From: JAKFFN01 sp964444305
Lineage (GTDB): Bacteria; Sumerlaeota; Sumerlaeia; Sumerlaeales; Sumerlaeaceae
Direction of reading: 5' to 3'
Assembly (NCBI GenBank): GCA_964444305.1
Contig: CAYUGQ010000020.1
Span: 1-29,405 of the forward strand
DNA: 29,405 nt
Of the stretch, positions 9,001 through 15,826 are shown piece by piece. The position numbers were made by a program, and so were the translations under genes. A model generated the notes under the pieces. It was not told the DNA's origin. It did no database searches and worked only from the letters and a program-made list of their open reading frames with translations. Each line of letters starts with the position of its first letter. Position 1 is the stretch's first letter.

Positions 9001-9654
9001 GCTCAGTCTGCGATTCTCGCTTTCCGATGTTGCAGTCCCGGCGCTTGATTCCGCCGGCGTCTCGGCGTCCGTGTCATCCGCCTCATCCGCTCTTTCGAGA
9101 TGAGCAACCGAAGCTACAGTCACCGTATGGATAACCGGCTCGGACCGTCTTTCCTCGGGTGCAGCAGCCGGCGTGGATTCCATATCATCATCGTCGTCAT
9201 CATCCAGATCGTCTTCGGTCACACCCAAAGGCAATCCTGGCGAGTAAGCATCATCCGCATCCGGCCGACGCTTCTTGCCACCACGTTTTCCGCGGCGTCT
9301 GCCCCGACGATCGCCATCATCTTCCGAATCGTCCTGCTGGCTTTCTATTGGCTCAGCAAGAGCCTCCCGAGCCGTCGGTACTTCGTCAGCCATATCAGGA
9401 TTAAGCTCCCGATATTTCTGCCAGAGAAGATCCGGCCTCACATCATCAAAATGCAGAAATGCATTTCTATCCAGCCCCACATTTACGAAGGCTGCTTTCA
9501 AGCCGGGAAGTACATCCTCAATCTTACCTTTATAGATGTTATTGAGTATGGATTTCTCGTCGAGGCTTTCAATATAGAGTTCTACAAGCTGCTCGTCTTC
9601 AAGAATCGCGATTCTAAGTTCGCGTTCTTCCACGTTAATCAAAACTTTTTTCAT
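6061..9654 (-). CDS. rng: Rne/Rng family endoribonuclease with S1 domain split by a ~700-residue low-complexity insertion
   Basis: The 1197-residue product is a single-strand-specific endoribonuclease for rRNA and tRNA processing and mRNA decay. Residues 1-75 are the first half of the N-terminal S1 RNA-binding domain (YKGKIEDVLPGLKAAFVNVG). The second half resumes near 785 (FRKGDEIMVQVVKEEIGMKG). The 5'-sensor and RNase H-like regions follow, then the DNase I-like catalytic site with Asp996 (AIDVNTG) and Asp1039 (VIDFIDM), and the zinc-link cysteines CPYC (1097/1100). Without the insertion the protein is about 490 residues, the size of RNase G, and it has no C-terminal scaffold. The insertion (~76-782) holds acidic runs, a histone H1-like Lys/Thr/Arg/Ala region (~470-590) and Arg-Asp/Asn repeats (~703-775). 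The reading frame is intact throughout. No ribosome binding site is visible, and the promoter predicts an almost leaderless mRNA. Confidence 0.95.
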   Translation of the reverse strand: MKKVLINVEERELRIAILEDEQLVELYIESLDEKSILNNIYKGKIEDVLPGLKAAFVNVGLDRNAFLHFDDVRPDLLWQKYRELNPDMADEVPTAREALAEPIESQQDDSEDDGDRRGRRRGKRGGKKRRPDADDAYSPGLPLGVTEDDLDDDDDDDMESTPAAAPEERRSEPVIHTVTVASVAHLERADEADDTDAETPAESSAGTATSESENRRLSRAERQKQRRERWEQRKLERQQRRQQEREQTGEVAEVAEAADASPGNEVEAPVREQRRPEPRQEEPQYPPAVYGTRGAMHIYEDFSVQVSASQLRQNKQRYGDNFGNIAPPSKRRHDPRESQADFFGPADHSTADEYSIWDERQPDLGPVPGLGKAFLGLDGGRKKRMRTSGSGGGVSRTHQGSGSGQSQNRNRKPSGNTSSGSGGGGKRRGGKRRTMRKRDNRSYFAFSADEAEKDFIEQVDNTPETTEEAAPKKTTRRRKTASEDGAEAAPKATTRRTAAKKTTTTRTTKAKAAAKDEAPELPLDINAEGAAGTVAPEDAVAEKPKKTTRRTTTTRTRKKAVEEPEKVADPVKTNAEEQKAAPAEKVPAEKAPVAKTDEPVAKAEEPAVEPAVSDEKAEPASVDKIKEEAPAASVAEEKAADATEVPGAAEADAPPLSAKSSEVIATESNVADATPDSTSEAVPTPSGDQAAASAPAPSQSSGRSRDRFDRNGRSSRSDRDNRRDRNDRNKDRQERSADRSEQTADRSDQSSDRNDRGGDRNDRSTDRVDRNDRSGRQRPRKPQFQEVFRKGDEIMVQVVKEEIGMKGARISSYVSLPGRYLVLLPYPNQEGGISRKVEDIKERKRLKSLLKDISSDETAFIVRTAGLYQEEREIRNDVEFLTNEWKAIAERHEKADAGGLVYDDHDILYRLARDVFDENISEILIDSHVESEKLKTILEKLIPGLVDKVKLYSGAENIFHKYGVTKQIQKAARRKVWLKSGGYLIIDEAEALTAIDVNTGKSVGKDNQEKLILRTNIEAARAVARELKLRDIGGLIVIDFIDMKDARNRDQVLSELKMQLRKDRSKTSVSAISEFGLVEMTRKRVRRSLRKTIFMDCPYCQGAGVVLSEQQIWLHMKHEVVRQLESARPAPTLNITVNPKIRAYVDQNYRDVIRRLEQKYDTEIRITMSDVFHIENYQIEKLETTGVIKGSATVVGG
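7309..9429 (-). other. Disordered insertion within the S1 domain of the RNase E/G
   Basis: This segment encodes residues ~76-782. In order it has acidic runs with a GRRRGKRGGKKRR patch (~105-160), an RQ/RR coiled-coil-like tract (~215-248), and a more complex island (~289-385, genomic 8500-8790; VYGTRGAMHIYEDF, YSIWDERQPDLGPVPG). Then come Gly/Ser-rich linkers (~388-425), a basic KRRGGKRRTMRKR patch, a Lys/Thr/Ala/Pro region (~470-700) and the Arg-Asp repeats. Charge patterning and low complexity indicate intrinsic disorder. RNA or partner binding is inferred from the Arg-rich composition. Confidence 0.85.
7330..7548 (-). repeat. Degenerate (S/N)DR repeat tract in the RNase gene
   Basis: About 70 codons read as irregular SDR, NDR and DRND units (for example SDRNDRGGDRND). 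At the DNA level the plus strand shows recurring GATC/CGGTC-type words such as gatcattacgg. It is coding, in frame and not a CRISPR array: units are short, degenerate and without spacers. Confidence 0.75.
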
Positions 9655-9958
9655 CAGGAAACGGGTTTTATACCCCTGTCAAAATTACATGCAACCTACC
9701 GTTGCGCGATGCTGGAGCCCGAATAAAGGGCGGCAGTAGTTCCATTTGCCCGCACTGCCGGGTCGCATACATACCTCACGCGCGCCAGTGTTTGCGCATG
9801 CGTGGTTCGCAATCATCTTAAAGTCACACCTACCGGAAAATTCTTTCCAGCTGGTTTGTTTTCTTCGAACCCACTCACGACCTTTGCAAGCACAAAATCG
9901 GAATTATCTGTCTTTTCTCCAGAAATCTTATGCCCCAAAGGGCAAAATACCGCCCCGC
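9655..9958. other. Intergenic region between the metallophosphoesterase gene and the RNase gene
   Basis: These 304 bases contain the RNase promoter at their left end. I see no gene with recognisable content. A small TGCCC/GGGCA hairpin near 9930-9943 is followed by AAAA on the plus strand and TAAG on the minus strand, so it does not look like a terminator for the minus-strand operon. Confidence 0.4.
9667..9694 (-). promoter_or_regulatory. Sigma-70-type promoter for the RNase E/G gene
   Basis: On the minus strand TTGCAT (9689-9694) and TATAAA (9667-9672) are separated by 16 bases. The -10 ends 12 bases before the ATG at 9654, so transcription would start about five bases upstream of the start codon. 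This fits the lack of a ribosome binding site and suggests a near-leaderless transcript. Confidence 0.5.
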
Positions 9959-10816
9959 TTACTCCACATCAGTCGCAAAAAACTCCCGCCCGAACTCCAC
10001 ATGCTTCGTAGGCCGAAACCCCTTAGCTTCCGGACACCAGTCACACTGATGCACCTCAAAACAATCGTCATAAAACTTCAGCAAATTATACGTATTCGCC
10101 GGCATCCCGCCCCGGATCCGTTCCGATGTTGGCGTCCCGGCGCAAACCAGCACCAGCGGCGGTTCCACCTGCGGAAAAAATTCCGCCGACGACATCACAT
10201 GCTGATAATGCACATGCCCATGCAACACTGCATGAATCCCTGCCGCCGACATACGCTTAAGTGCCTCCACGCCCCTTGGATAGACTCCAGGGCGTTCATG
10301 ACCGGGGATATTGGCAAAATGCTGATGCACCACCGCCACCTTCCACTTCGTCGTCGCCTCAGCGGCCCAGTTCTCCAGCTCACGCATCTCCAGCAAACGA
10401 AACTTGCCCTGCTGATGCCGCCGTGGATTTACCGTGTTTAAGCCGAAAAACGACACCGTAGACAACTTGATCGGCCCGCAGTTAAGGTCGGCAATGTACT
10501 CTTTATAATTCTTAAATGGATGCGTAATGCGCCGCCACAGATCATAAAGCGGCACATCATGATTTCCCGGAATCACCAGCAGCGGAGCCTTGATTTTCAG
10601 CAGGAACGCCCGCGCCGCCCGAAACTCCTCCGTCCGCGCCCGCATAGTCAGATCACCGGATATCACCGCCAGGTCTGGCTTCACCTCATTAATATGAGCC
10701 AGCAAATCCTCCGCCCGCTTCGGAAGAAACCCCGAACCAAAATGCAAATCACTGCAATGAACTACAACTTCAGGCTTGCTCGGCTGCTTTGTTTCCGTTG
10801 CCGGATCAGTAGCCAC
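9959..10816 (-). CDS. Calcineurin-like metallophosphoesterase
   Basis: The 285-residue protein has all five di-metal motifs of the family in order: SDLHFG (Asp23, His25), GDLT (54-57), GNHD (84-87), HQHF (His164) and GHVH (200-203). Such enzymes hydrolyse phosphomono- or phosphodiesters such as cyclic nucleotides or UDP-sugar derivatives. The substrate cannot be told from sequence. It has no signal peptide or membrane segment, so it is probably cytoplasmic. The start is GTG 10816, inside the end of the upstream LPP20-like gene (11-base overlap), implying translational coupling. The C-terminal ~60 residues after GTPTSERIRG contain extra Cys residues (HQCDWCPEAKG). Confidence 0.9.
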   Translation of the reverse strand: MATDPATETKQPSKPEVVVHCSDLHFGSGFLPKRAEDLLAHINEVKPDLAVISGDLTMRARTEEFRAARAFLLKIKAPLLVIPGNHDVPLYDLWRRITHPFKNYKEYIADLNCGPIKLSTVSFFGLNTVNPRRHQQGKFRLLEMRELENWAAEATTKWKVAVVHQHFANIPGHERPGVYPRGVEALKRMSAAGIHAVLHGHVHYQHVMSSAEFFPQVEPPLVLVCAGTPTSERIRGGMPANTYNLLKFYDDCFEVHQCDWCPEAKGFRPTKHVEFGREFFATDVE

Positions 10817-11228
10817 ACTGCCTCAACGCGGCACGAATCTGATTCAAATCGAGCCGAACCCACACCTGCACACAGGCACAAGCCGGCGAAACGCCCCAGT
10901 CATAAGTTTCACTGGTGCGGATAATTTCAAGCACACGCGCTTTCAGGCGAGCATCCGTGGCCAGATAATCATTAACCGTCCTGCCGGTCAACGTCTGCAT
11001 AGACCCCACATACTCATAAATCTGCCGCCGGGCTTTTTCCTCTGCATCCGTCTGGGCAACCCGCCGCTGCATACCCGGCCGGTCCACCGGTCGATAATTC
11101 GCTGTCGCAGTTACCTGGTAATAATCCGGCGTATACTGCGCAACGGCATCACGAGCACCACATACAAAGAAAACTAAAGCCAGAACCGCCAGCAGACGGC
11201 AGATTTTTAAGAAAAGTATATGAATCAT
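10806..11228 (-). CDS. Small exported protein resembling LPP20/FlgT-N-type domains
   Basis: The 140-residue product has a clear Sec signal peptide (MIHILFLKICRLLAVLALVF, cleavage near AVA-Q at residue 30). The mature part begins with YYQVTATANYRP and continues with an alpha-helical segment carrying AQTDAEEKARRQIYEYV, a DARLKARVLEII region and a strand VQVWVRLDL. This order resembles the LPP20/FlgT-N fold, in which a beta-strand is followed by a helix starting with 'A...A...Al..v'. The match is by eye and therefore tentative. There is no lipobox cysteine. It is the first gene of a transcript from a near-consensus promoter at 11269-11297 and overlaps the metallophosphoesterase gene. Four cysteines in the mature C-terminal part (three in the short tract ACACV and CGY) may form disulfides. 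Confidence 0.72.
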   Translation of the reverse strand: MIHILFLKICRLLAVLALVFFVCGARDAVAQYTPDYYQVTATANYRPVDRPGMQRRVAQTDAEEKARRQIYEYVGSMQTLTGRTVNDYLATDARLKARVLEIIRTSETYDWGVSPACACVQVWVRLDLNQIRAALRQCGY

Positions 11229-11268
11229 ACGGTCTTGCTCACACCGGGATTTTTATATCTCAACCGAA

Positions 11269-11297
11269 ATTATAAGAACTGCCGGCTATGATTTCAA
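11269..11297 (-). promoter_or_regulatory. Strong sigma-70-type promoter for the LPP20-like/metallophosphoesterase operon
   Basis: On the minus strand TTGAAA (11292-11297) and a perfect TATAAT (11269-11274) are separated by 17 bases. The predicted start near 11262 gives a leader of about 33 bases before the ATG at 11228. It lies just downstream of the C39-like gene stop, separating that cluster from this operon. Confidence 0.7.
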
Positions 11298-11319
11298 GTC
11301 GCCGGTCGCACCATTCCAA

Positions 11320-12468
11320 CTAATTCGCCAGTCGGTCCAGCATAATCGCTACGCCACCACAATCCAGCCAGCACTTCTCGATATCCTCAACGAAATACTG
11401 GATCTCATGCCCCTCCGGCCCCGCCGAATATGGGTCATTTACGATCACTTTTCCATCTGTAGTCAGACCGGTAATTACAATAAGGTGCCCAGACGAATCA
11501 GGATAGCGAGCACCCCGTAAATCCCCCGGCTTCACACGAATGCTGGCAATAATTGGCCGTCCGCTTCGAAGCGTCTCAGCCACCTGATCCATTGTCCGAA
11601 ACCGCCTAATCCACGATTTCACACCACTTTCAAAAGCCACCTGGCTGGCACGAGGCCAGATTCCATAAATCTCATACCGCTCGCAATATGCCAAATCACA
11701 AATATCCAGCGTCGGACAGTCAACACCCAGGCTTTCCAACACCATAGCGATACACGTCGGGCAACAGACAACATGAGCAATATCTTCCCGCTCCACATCA
11801 AGCTGGCTGCGATAAGGCACAGAAACACGAATTTCCGATTCCGGCTTATAAACCCTGTTATCCGGCAAAATCTCGTCGCTTAAACCGGAGTAAACCAGAT
11901 AGAAACGATGAATCTCGGCAACAATTTCGTCCGGCTTAACCATTTCGGATTCTGGCGTCACAAACTCAATGCGATATTGAAACGCCGCGGCATCACGAGT
12001 CAGTTCAAGATAATCAATCCGGACTCTCCCCCATTCTTCGTCCTTGCTAACCTCAGTATCCTGCTTGCGCCACGGGCCACCTTCACCCATAAAAAACCAG
12101 GGAGAAACGTTCTTTTCCGCATCAAACAGCCTGACGTAAATACGAAAACCCACCCCGCCTCCGTGCCTAATGTTCCACGATGGCAAAAACTCCCGGGCCG
12201 GAAATTGGCAGTCAATCACCTTAGAAGTAAAACTAACCTCGCTTTCCAAGGCCGCAACATCTGATGGAACTAGCGCATTTCTGGTCGAATCCCACACCAA
12301 CCCCCGCGCATCGCCGCTGAACCCTCCCTGCCCTTCAGCAACATAGAGAAAATCGAGATCCCGACCTGTCCGCCCCAGCCCGTTATTAATCGGGGCGGAG
12401 GTTGGGTTTAAGGTATCAGGCGAACTCTCAAACGCAGTTGGACCTGTATCAGTCTGCTGTTGTGTCAT
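11320..12468 (-). CDS. C39-like (papain-fold) cysteine peptidase with N-terminal beta-rich domain
   Basis: The start chosen is ATG 12468 (382 residues). A TTG at 12507 would add 13 residues without a ribosome binding site. Residues ~210-382 form a C39_2-type peptidase domain: VPYRSQLD, the nucleophile region CCPTCIAMVLESLG (Cys235 by alignment with the usual CxPT/CGPA), His328 in SGHLIVITG and Asp345 in VNDP. Residues ~35-200 are beta-rich and aromatic, and look like a carbohydrate-binding or jelly-roll domain (inference). No signal peptide is visible with this start, so a cytoplasmic location or non-classical export would be implied. It follows the zinc-ribbon/TPR gene by about 77 bases on the same strand. 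The usual C39 role, removal of double-glycine leaders, needs a fused ABC transporter, which is absent here. Confidence 0.82.
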   Translation of the reverse strand: MTQQQTDTGPTAFESSPDTLNPTSAPINNGLGRTGRDLDFLYVAEGQGGFSGDARGLVWDSTRNALVPSDVAALESEVSFTSKVIDCQFPAREFLPSWNIRHGGGVGFRIYVRLFDAEKNVSPWFFMGEGGPWRKQDTEVSKDEEWGRVRIDYLELTRDAAAFQYRIEFVTPESEMVKPDEIVAEIHRFYLVYSGLSDEILPDNRVYKPESEIRVSVPYRSQLDVEREDIAHVVCCPTCIAMVLESLGVDCPTLDICDLAYCERYEIYGIWPRASQVAFESGVKSWIRRFRTMDQVAETLRSGRPIIASIRVKPGDLRGARYPDSSGHLIVITGLTTDGKVIVNDPYSAGPEGHEIQYFVEDIEKCWLDCGGVAIMLDRLAN

Positions 12469-12545
12469 TGTTTCTATTAACTTTACGGGTGCCCCTGAAA
12501 AAATCAACAGATTTTCAGGAGAAAAATATCGTCACGTCTCGGCAA

Positions 12546-14222
12546 CTAGTGGTCATTAATTCGTACATTAACCATTCTATTCACTGCATCGGAAACCGTT
12601 GATTCAGGATCGTCCCGCTGCAAGTGCAAAGAGATACTTGTCGCCAGATCCTTGTCCCCTTGCGCCAGCGCCGCCGCCGCCGCCAAACCCGAAAGATAAG
12701 TCCGCTCCCCTTGCGGCATGGCCCTCCCCTCAAAATCCCGGTACAGCGCAAGCGTTTCGCTGGATTGCTCGTCCGAAATATCCAGGTTAAAAACCTTTTC
12801 ATCATCCACTGACTCCAACAGCTCGTGGAGGCGCTCATGCTTGTTCATCCTCCACCACAGCCCCTGGACGGCTATACGTTCAGCCGGCGACAAATCCGGA
12901 CTTTGCACAAGAAACCACACCGCTTCCTCCGCCACCAGGAGTTCATCCTGATCAATCAGCTCCTCAATTCGCCGAAGAGACGCCTGCCTCCGCGCATCCC
13001 GCAAAACGCTCCACGCCAGATCAATAGCTCCCGAAATATCCACGTCCACCACATCACGAAACTCCGCATTCACCCGCTCAATATCATAAAGAAGGATCGA
13101 CGCCCGCACGAAATCTTCCTGTTCCAAATACCCCGTAAACATATTAAAAAGAGCACTTAAAACCTCTTCGATAAATAGCTGCCGCTCCTCATCAAAGCTG
13201 CTCGTCTGACCCAGTGTCGAACTGGCAATTTCTCGAATGCTTTCCACCGCTGACTCAACATTGGCATCCAGCATAAACTGCCGATGAACATTGCCAAAAA
13301 CCGCCTGCACCTCCAGCCGCTCCGCGCTCGTAAGGTAGCGCCGAATATCCTCCGCCTCAGGCGAATTCGGATAATAGGTAAGAAACAGACTGATCTCATT
13401 ATAAAGCGGCTCAAAATCCAGCCCACCGTCCGTATAAGCTGTGTAAAGCTGTGCAATCAGGCTGTGATAATAATACATAATATCCGCCCGAACGCTCTCC
13501 AGCACGGCTCGCGTCTCAGAACTGGGCTGCCGCCCCTCCAATTCCCGGATCGCATCCAGCGCCTCTGGGTAGAGCTGCCTGTACTTCAAGTCCTGTATCA
13601 ACCGCACCTGCTGATCCACATCAAGAGCCAGCGCATGCTGCAATGCATGCACAGAAGCCGCCACCGTCGACCCTTGCCGCGCCGAAGAATGAGCCTGATT
13701 CAGCAGATCTTCCGCCTCTCCAAACCGCCCCTCCGCCACCAGCGCATTAGCCTGATGAAGCAAAGCCGTCGCCGGATCCGGCTGACTCGTATAGATCACC
13801 GCCACCGCCATCAGCAGCGCCAGCAGGAACATCGCCACGGCCGCCCACCGGTAAAACCGGATCGTCGGGATACTGGCCTCAACCGTATCAACACGCTCAA
13901 GATAAGTGTGAGCTCGCTTAAGATCAGGCTGCAAAGACAACGCCCGGTCCCAGCTTTCCCGGGCCTCATCAAACTTTCCATCCCGGGCAAAAAGCGTCCC
14001 CAGTACCACATGCGCCTGAATCATCGACGCATCCAGGTCGATCGCGTTTCTCAGCTCATCAATCGCTTCCCGATTTCGCCCACGCTCTGCATGTTCCAGC
14101 GCATCATTATAATGCTGCCGCGCCTTGTTAACCACAAGACGAATTGTGGAAATATCCTTGCCACACACATAACAGGTGTCGCGATCTTCGCGATTATCAG
14201 TTTGGCAGAACGGGCAGATCAT
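12546..14222 (-). CDS. Zinc-ribbon, TPR-repeat membrane protein
   Basis: The 558-residue protein starts with a treble-clef-like zinc ribbon (CPFC at 3-6, CYVC at 17-20). TPR-like helices follow at ~33-110 (NDALEHAERGRNREAIDELR; VVLGTLFARDGKFDEARESW). One transmembrane helix lies at ~126-145 (WAAVAMFLLALLMAVAVIY). After it, about 410 residues of helical repeats continue (ATALLHQANALVAEGRFGEA and later weakly repetitive blocks). It is probably anchored with the zinc ribbon and first TPRs in the cytoplasm and the long helical part outside. No enzymatic motif is visible, and a scaffold role is inferred. The ATG lies one base after the argH stop (TGA-G-ATG), so it is co-transcribed and coupled with argH. 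Confidence 0.85.
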   Translation of the reverse strand: MICPFCQTDNREDRDTCYVCGKDISTIRLVVNKARQHYNDALEHAERGRNREAIDELRNAIDLDASMIQAHVVLGTLFARDGKFDEARESWDRALSLQPDLKRAHTYLERVDTVEASIPTIRFYRWAAVAMFLLALLMAVAVIYTSQPDPATALLHQANALVAEGRFGEAEDLLNQAHSSARQGSTVAASVHALQHALALDVDQQVRLIQDLKYRQLYPEALDAIRELEGRQPSSETRAVLESVRADIMYYYHSLIAQLYTAYTDGGLDFEPLYNEISLFLTYYPNSPEAEDIRRYLTSAERLEVQAVFGNVHRQFMLDANVESAVESIREIASSTLGQTSSFDEERQLFIEEVLSALFNMFTGYLEQEDFVRASILLYDIERVNAEFRDVVDVDISGAIDLAWSVLRDARRQASLRRIEELIDQDELLVAEEAVWFLVQSPDLSPAERIAVQGLWWRMNKHERLHELLESVDDEKVFNLDISDEQSSETLALYRDFEGRAMPQGERTYLSGLAAAAALAQGDKDLATSISLHLQRDDPESTVSDAVNRMVNVRINDH

Positions 14223-14223
14223 C

Positions 14224-15726
14224 TCAGCTTAAAAGAGCTTTTTCCAGATCCGCCAGCCGCTGATCCTCACCACCAATTTTCGACGTCAATTTCTGAAGAT
14301 CCCGCCTTAGCACCTTCAAGTCACCCTTCAAACGACGCCCCTGCGTCCCCCCCGTATGGCGCTTCCGCTCAGCAATCGCCCCCGGCGTACCAATGTCCAG
14401 TTTCAGCTCGCGGCTGCCCGCCTCCCGCGCCAGTTCCCGAACAATTTCCGGGTCAACCGCCCCCTTATCCTCACTCAACCGCACAGCCTTGCTAGCGATC
14501 TCATAAGTCGTCCGAAATGGCAGTCCGCTTTCTTGCGCCAGCACATCCGCCACATCAACAGCATTAACAAAATTAGCCGAAGCCGTAGCTTCCGCCGCTT
14601 CCACATTCACAGTCAGCGTATCAAACACCCCCGCGAAAATCGCAGGAGCATCCAAAGCCTCATCAAAAATATCCATGATCAGATATTTGGTCCACTGCGT
14701 ATCCCGATTATACCCCGAAAACGCCCCTTTCGCAATCCCGAAAAGCGACGCCGTCATCTGCTGGATCACCACGGCCTTCGCCCGCGTAACCTCCGCAAAA
14801 TCCGGATTCCGCTTCTGCGGCATAATCGAAGACCCCGTCACATAACGATCCGCAATATGCAAAATCCCCGGCTGCGGCGCACTTAGCATAATAATATCCT
14901 GCGAAATAATGCTCAGATGCGTCATCGCAAACTGAACCGCCACCGCCGCATCAGCTTCCATCTCCCAACGGTTCGTAATACAATCCAGGCTGTTCACCTG
15001 AACCTGCCGAAACCCTAGAAGCTCCGCCGTCCGCTCACGATTGATCGGCCATGACGTCCCAAAACTCGCCGCCGCACCCAGCGGAGAAATATTAAGCCGG
15101 TGATAACATTCCACAACCCTCTGCAAATCCCGCAACAACGCCTGACCATAACTCGCAAACCAATGCCCCACAGTCGTAACACTCGCCGGCTGATAATGCG
15201 TATAGCCCGCCACAGGCACCCCCGCATACTCCTCAGCCCGCCGGCATATCACCTCAATCAGCCCCGCCAGCGAATTAGCAAACTCCAGCAACCGGGCCCG
15301 CAAATACATCCGCACCACCGTCGTCGTCTGATCATTCCGGCTCCGCCCCGAATGCATCACGCCAGAAATCTCACGCCCCAGCTTCTCCGCCACGAAATGC
15401 TCAATATTTGTATGAACATCCTCCTTCTCCGGAATCAGCCCGATCTCCCCCGACGCCACAGCCTTCTGGAACTCCGTCACCGCCCGTCGAATCTTCTTCG
15501 CCTGATCCCGCGAAACAATCCCCTCCTCAGAAAGCATCGTAATATGCGCCCGATTCTGCCAGCAATCAAACGGCACCAAGACCGCATCAGCCATCGGCCT
15601 CACCGCCACATCCCGTCCCGCACAATACGCAATATTCCGCATCTCAGGCGCTTCAGTCAGCCGCTCCCCCCAGAACTGCTGCTTGCCTTCAGACGGCGCT
15701 GCTTTGCTCTTAGCTTTCTTCGACAA
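14224..15726 (-). CDS. argH: Argininosuccinate lyase
   Basis: ArgH cleaves argininosuccinate to arginine and fumarate, the last step of arginine synthesis, as a cytoplasmic tetramer. The 500 residues carry the fumarase/aspartase-superfamily signature GSSIMPQKRNPD (298-309, catalytic Ser300), the active-site HSGRSRNDQ (125-133), the THYQP segment (His178) and the C-terminal GGT. It is ~40 residues longer than typical ArgH, partly from a Lys/Ala-rich N-terminus. Several positions differ from the common form (FWGERL for WGGRF, EDVHTNIEHF for EDIHSALE), so it is a divergent ArgH or close paralogue. Start TTG 15726 is preceded by AAGGAA ten bases upstream, and no ATG occurs before residue 29. No other arginine gene is nearby. 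Confidence 0.9.
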   Translation of the reverse strand: MSKKAKSKAAPSEGKQQFWGERLTEAPEMRNIAYCAGRDVAVRPMADAVLVPFDCWQNRAHITMLSEEGIVSRDQAKKIRRAVTEFQKAVASGEIGLIPEKEDVHTNIEHFVAEKLGREISGVMHSGRSRNDQTTTVVRMYLRARLLEFANSLAGLIEVICRRAEEYAGVPVAGYTHYQPASVTTVGHWFASYGQALLRDLQRVVECYHRLNISPLGAAASFGTSWPINRERTAELLGFRQVQVNSLDCITNRWEMEADAAVAVQFAMTHLSIISQDIIMLSAPQPGILHIADRYVTGSSIMPQKRNPDFAEVTRAKAVVIQQMTASLFGIAKGAFSGYNRDTQWTKYLIMDIFDEALDAPAIFAGVFDTLTVNVEAAEATASANFVNAVDVADVLAQESGLPFRTTYEIASKAVRLSEDKGAVDPEIVRELAREAGSRELKLDIGTPGAIAERKRHTGGTQGRRLKGDLKVLRRDLQKLTSKIGGEDQRLADLEKALLS

Positions 15727-15763
15727 CTTACGTAATTTCCTTGCTGAAAAAAAATGGCCTTAT

Positions 15764-15797
15764 ACAAAAATGGGACAGGCTCGCACCTGCCCCATTT
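15764..15797 (-). terminator. Rho-independent terminator downstream of the Bax-inhibitor-1 gene
   Basis: On the minus strand an 11-position stem (AATGGGGCAGG / CCTGTCCCATT, one mismatch) closes a 6-base loop and is followed by TTTTTG. It lies between the Bax-inhibitor-1 gene and argH, so argH probably has its own promoter. Confidence 0.8.
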
Positions 15798-15826
15798 ACA
15801 CTATCAAACGCGAATTGTTGGAGAGA

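Noticed and set aside
13284..14495. 403-codon plus-strand frame opposite the TPR protein and argH
   Set aside because: It runs antisense across two genes with good family evidence, with Arg/His/Pro/Gln-rich low-information sequence.
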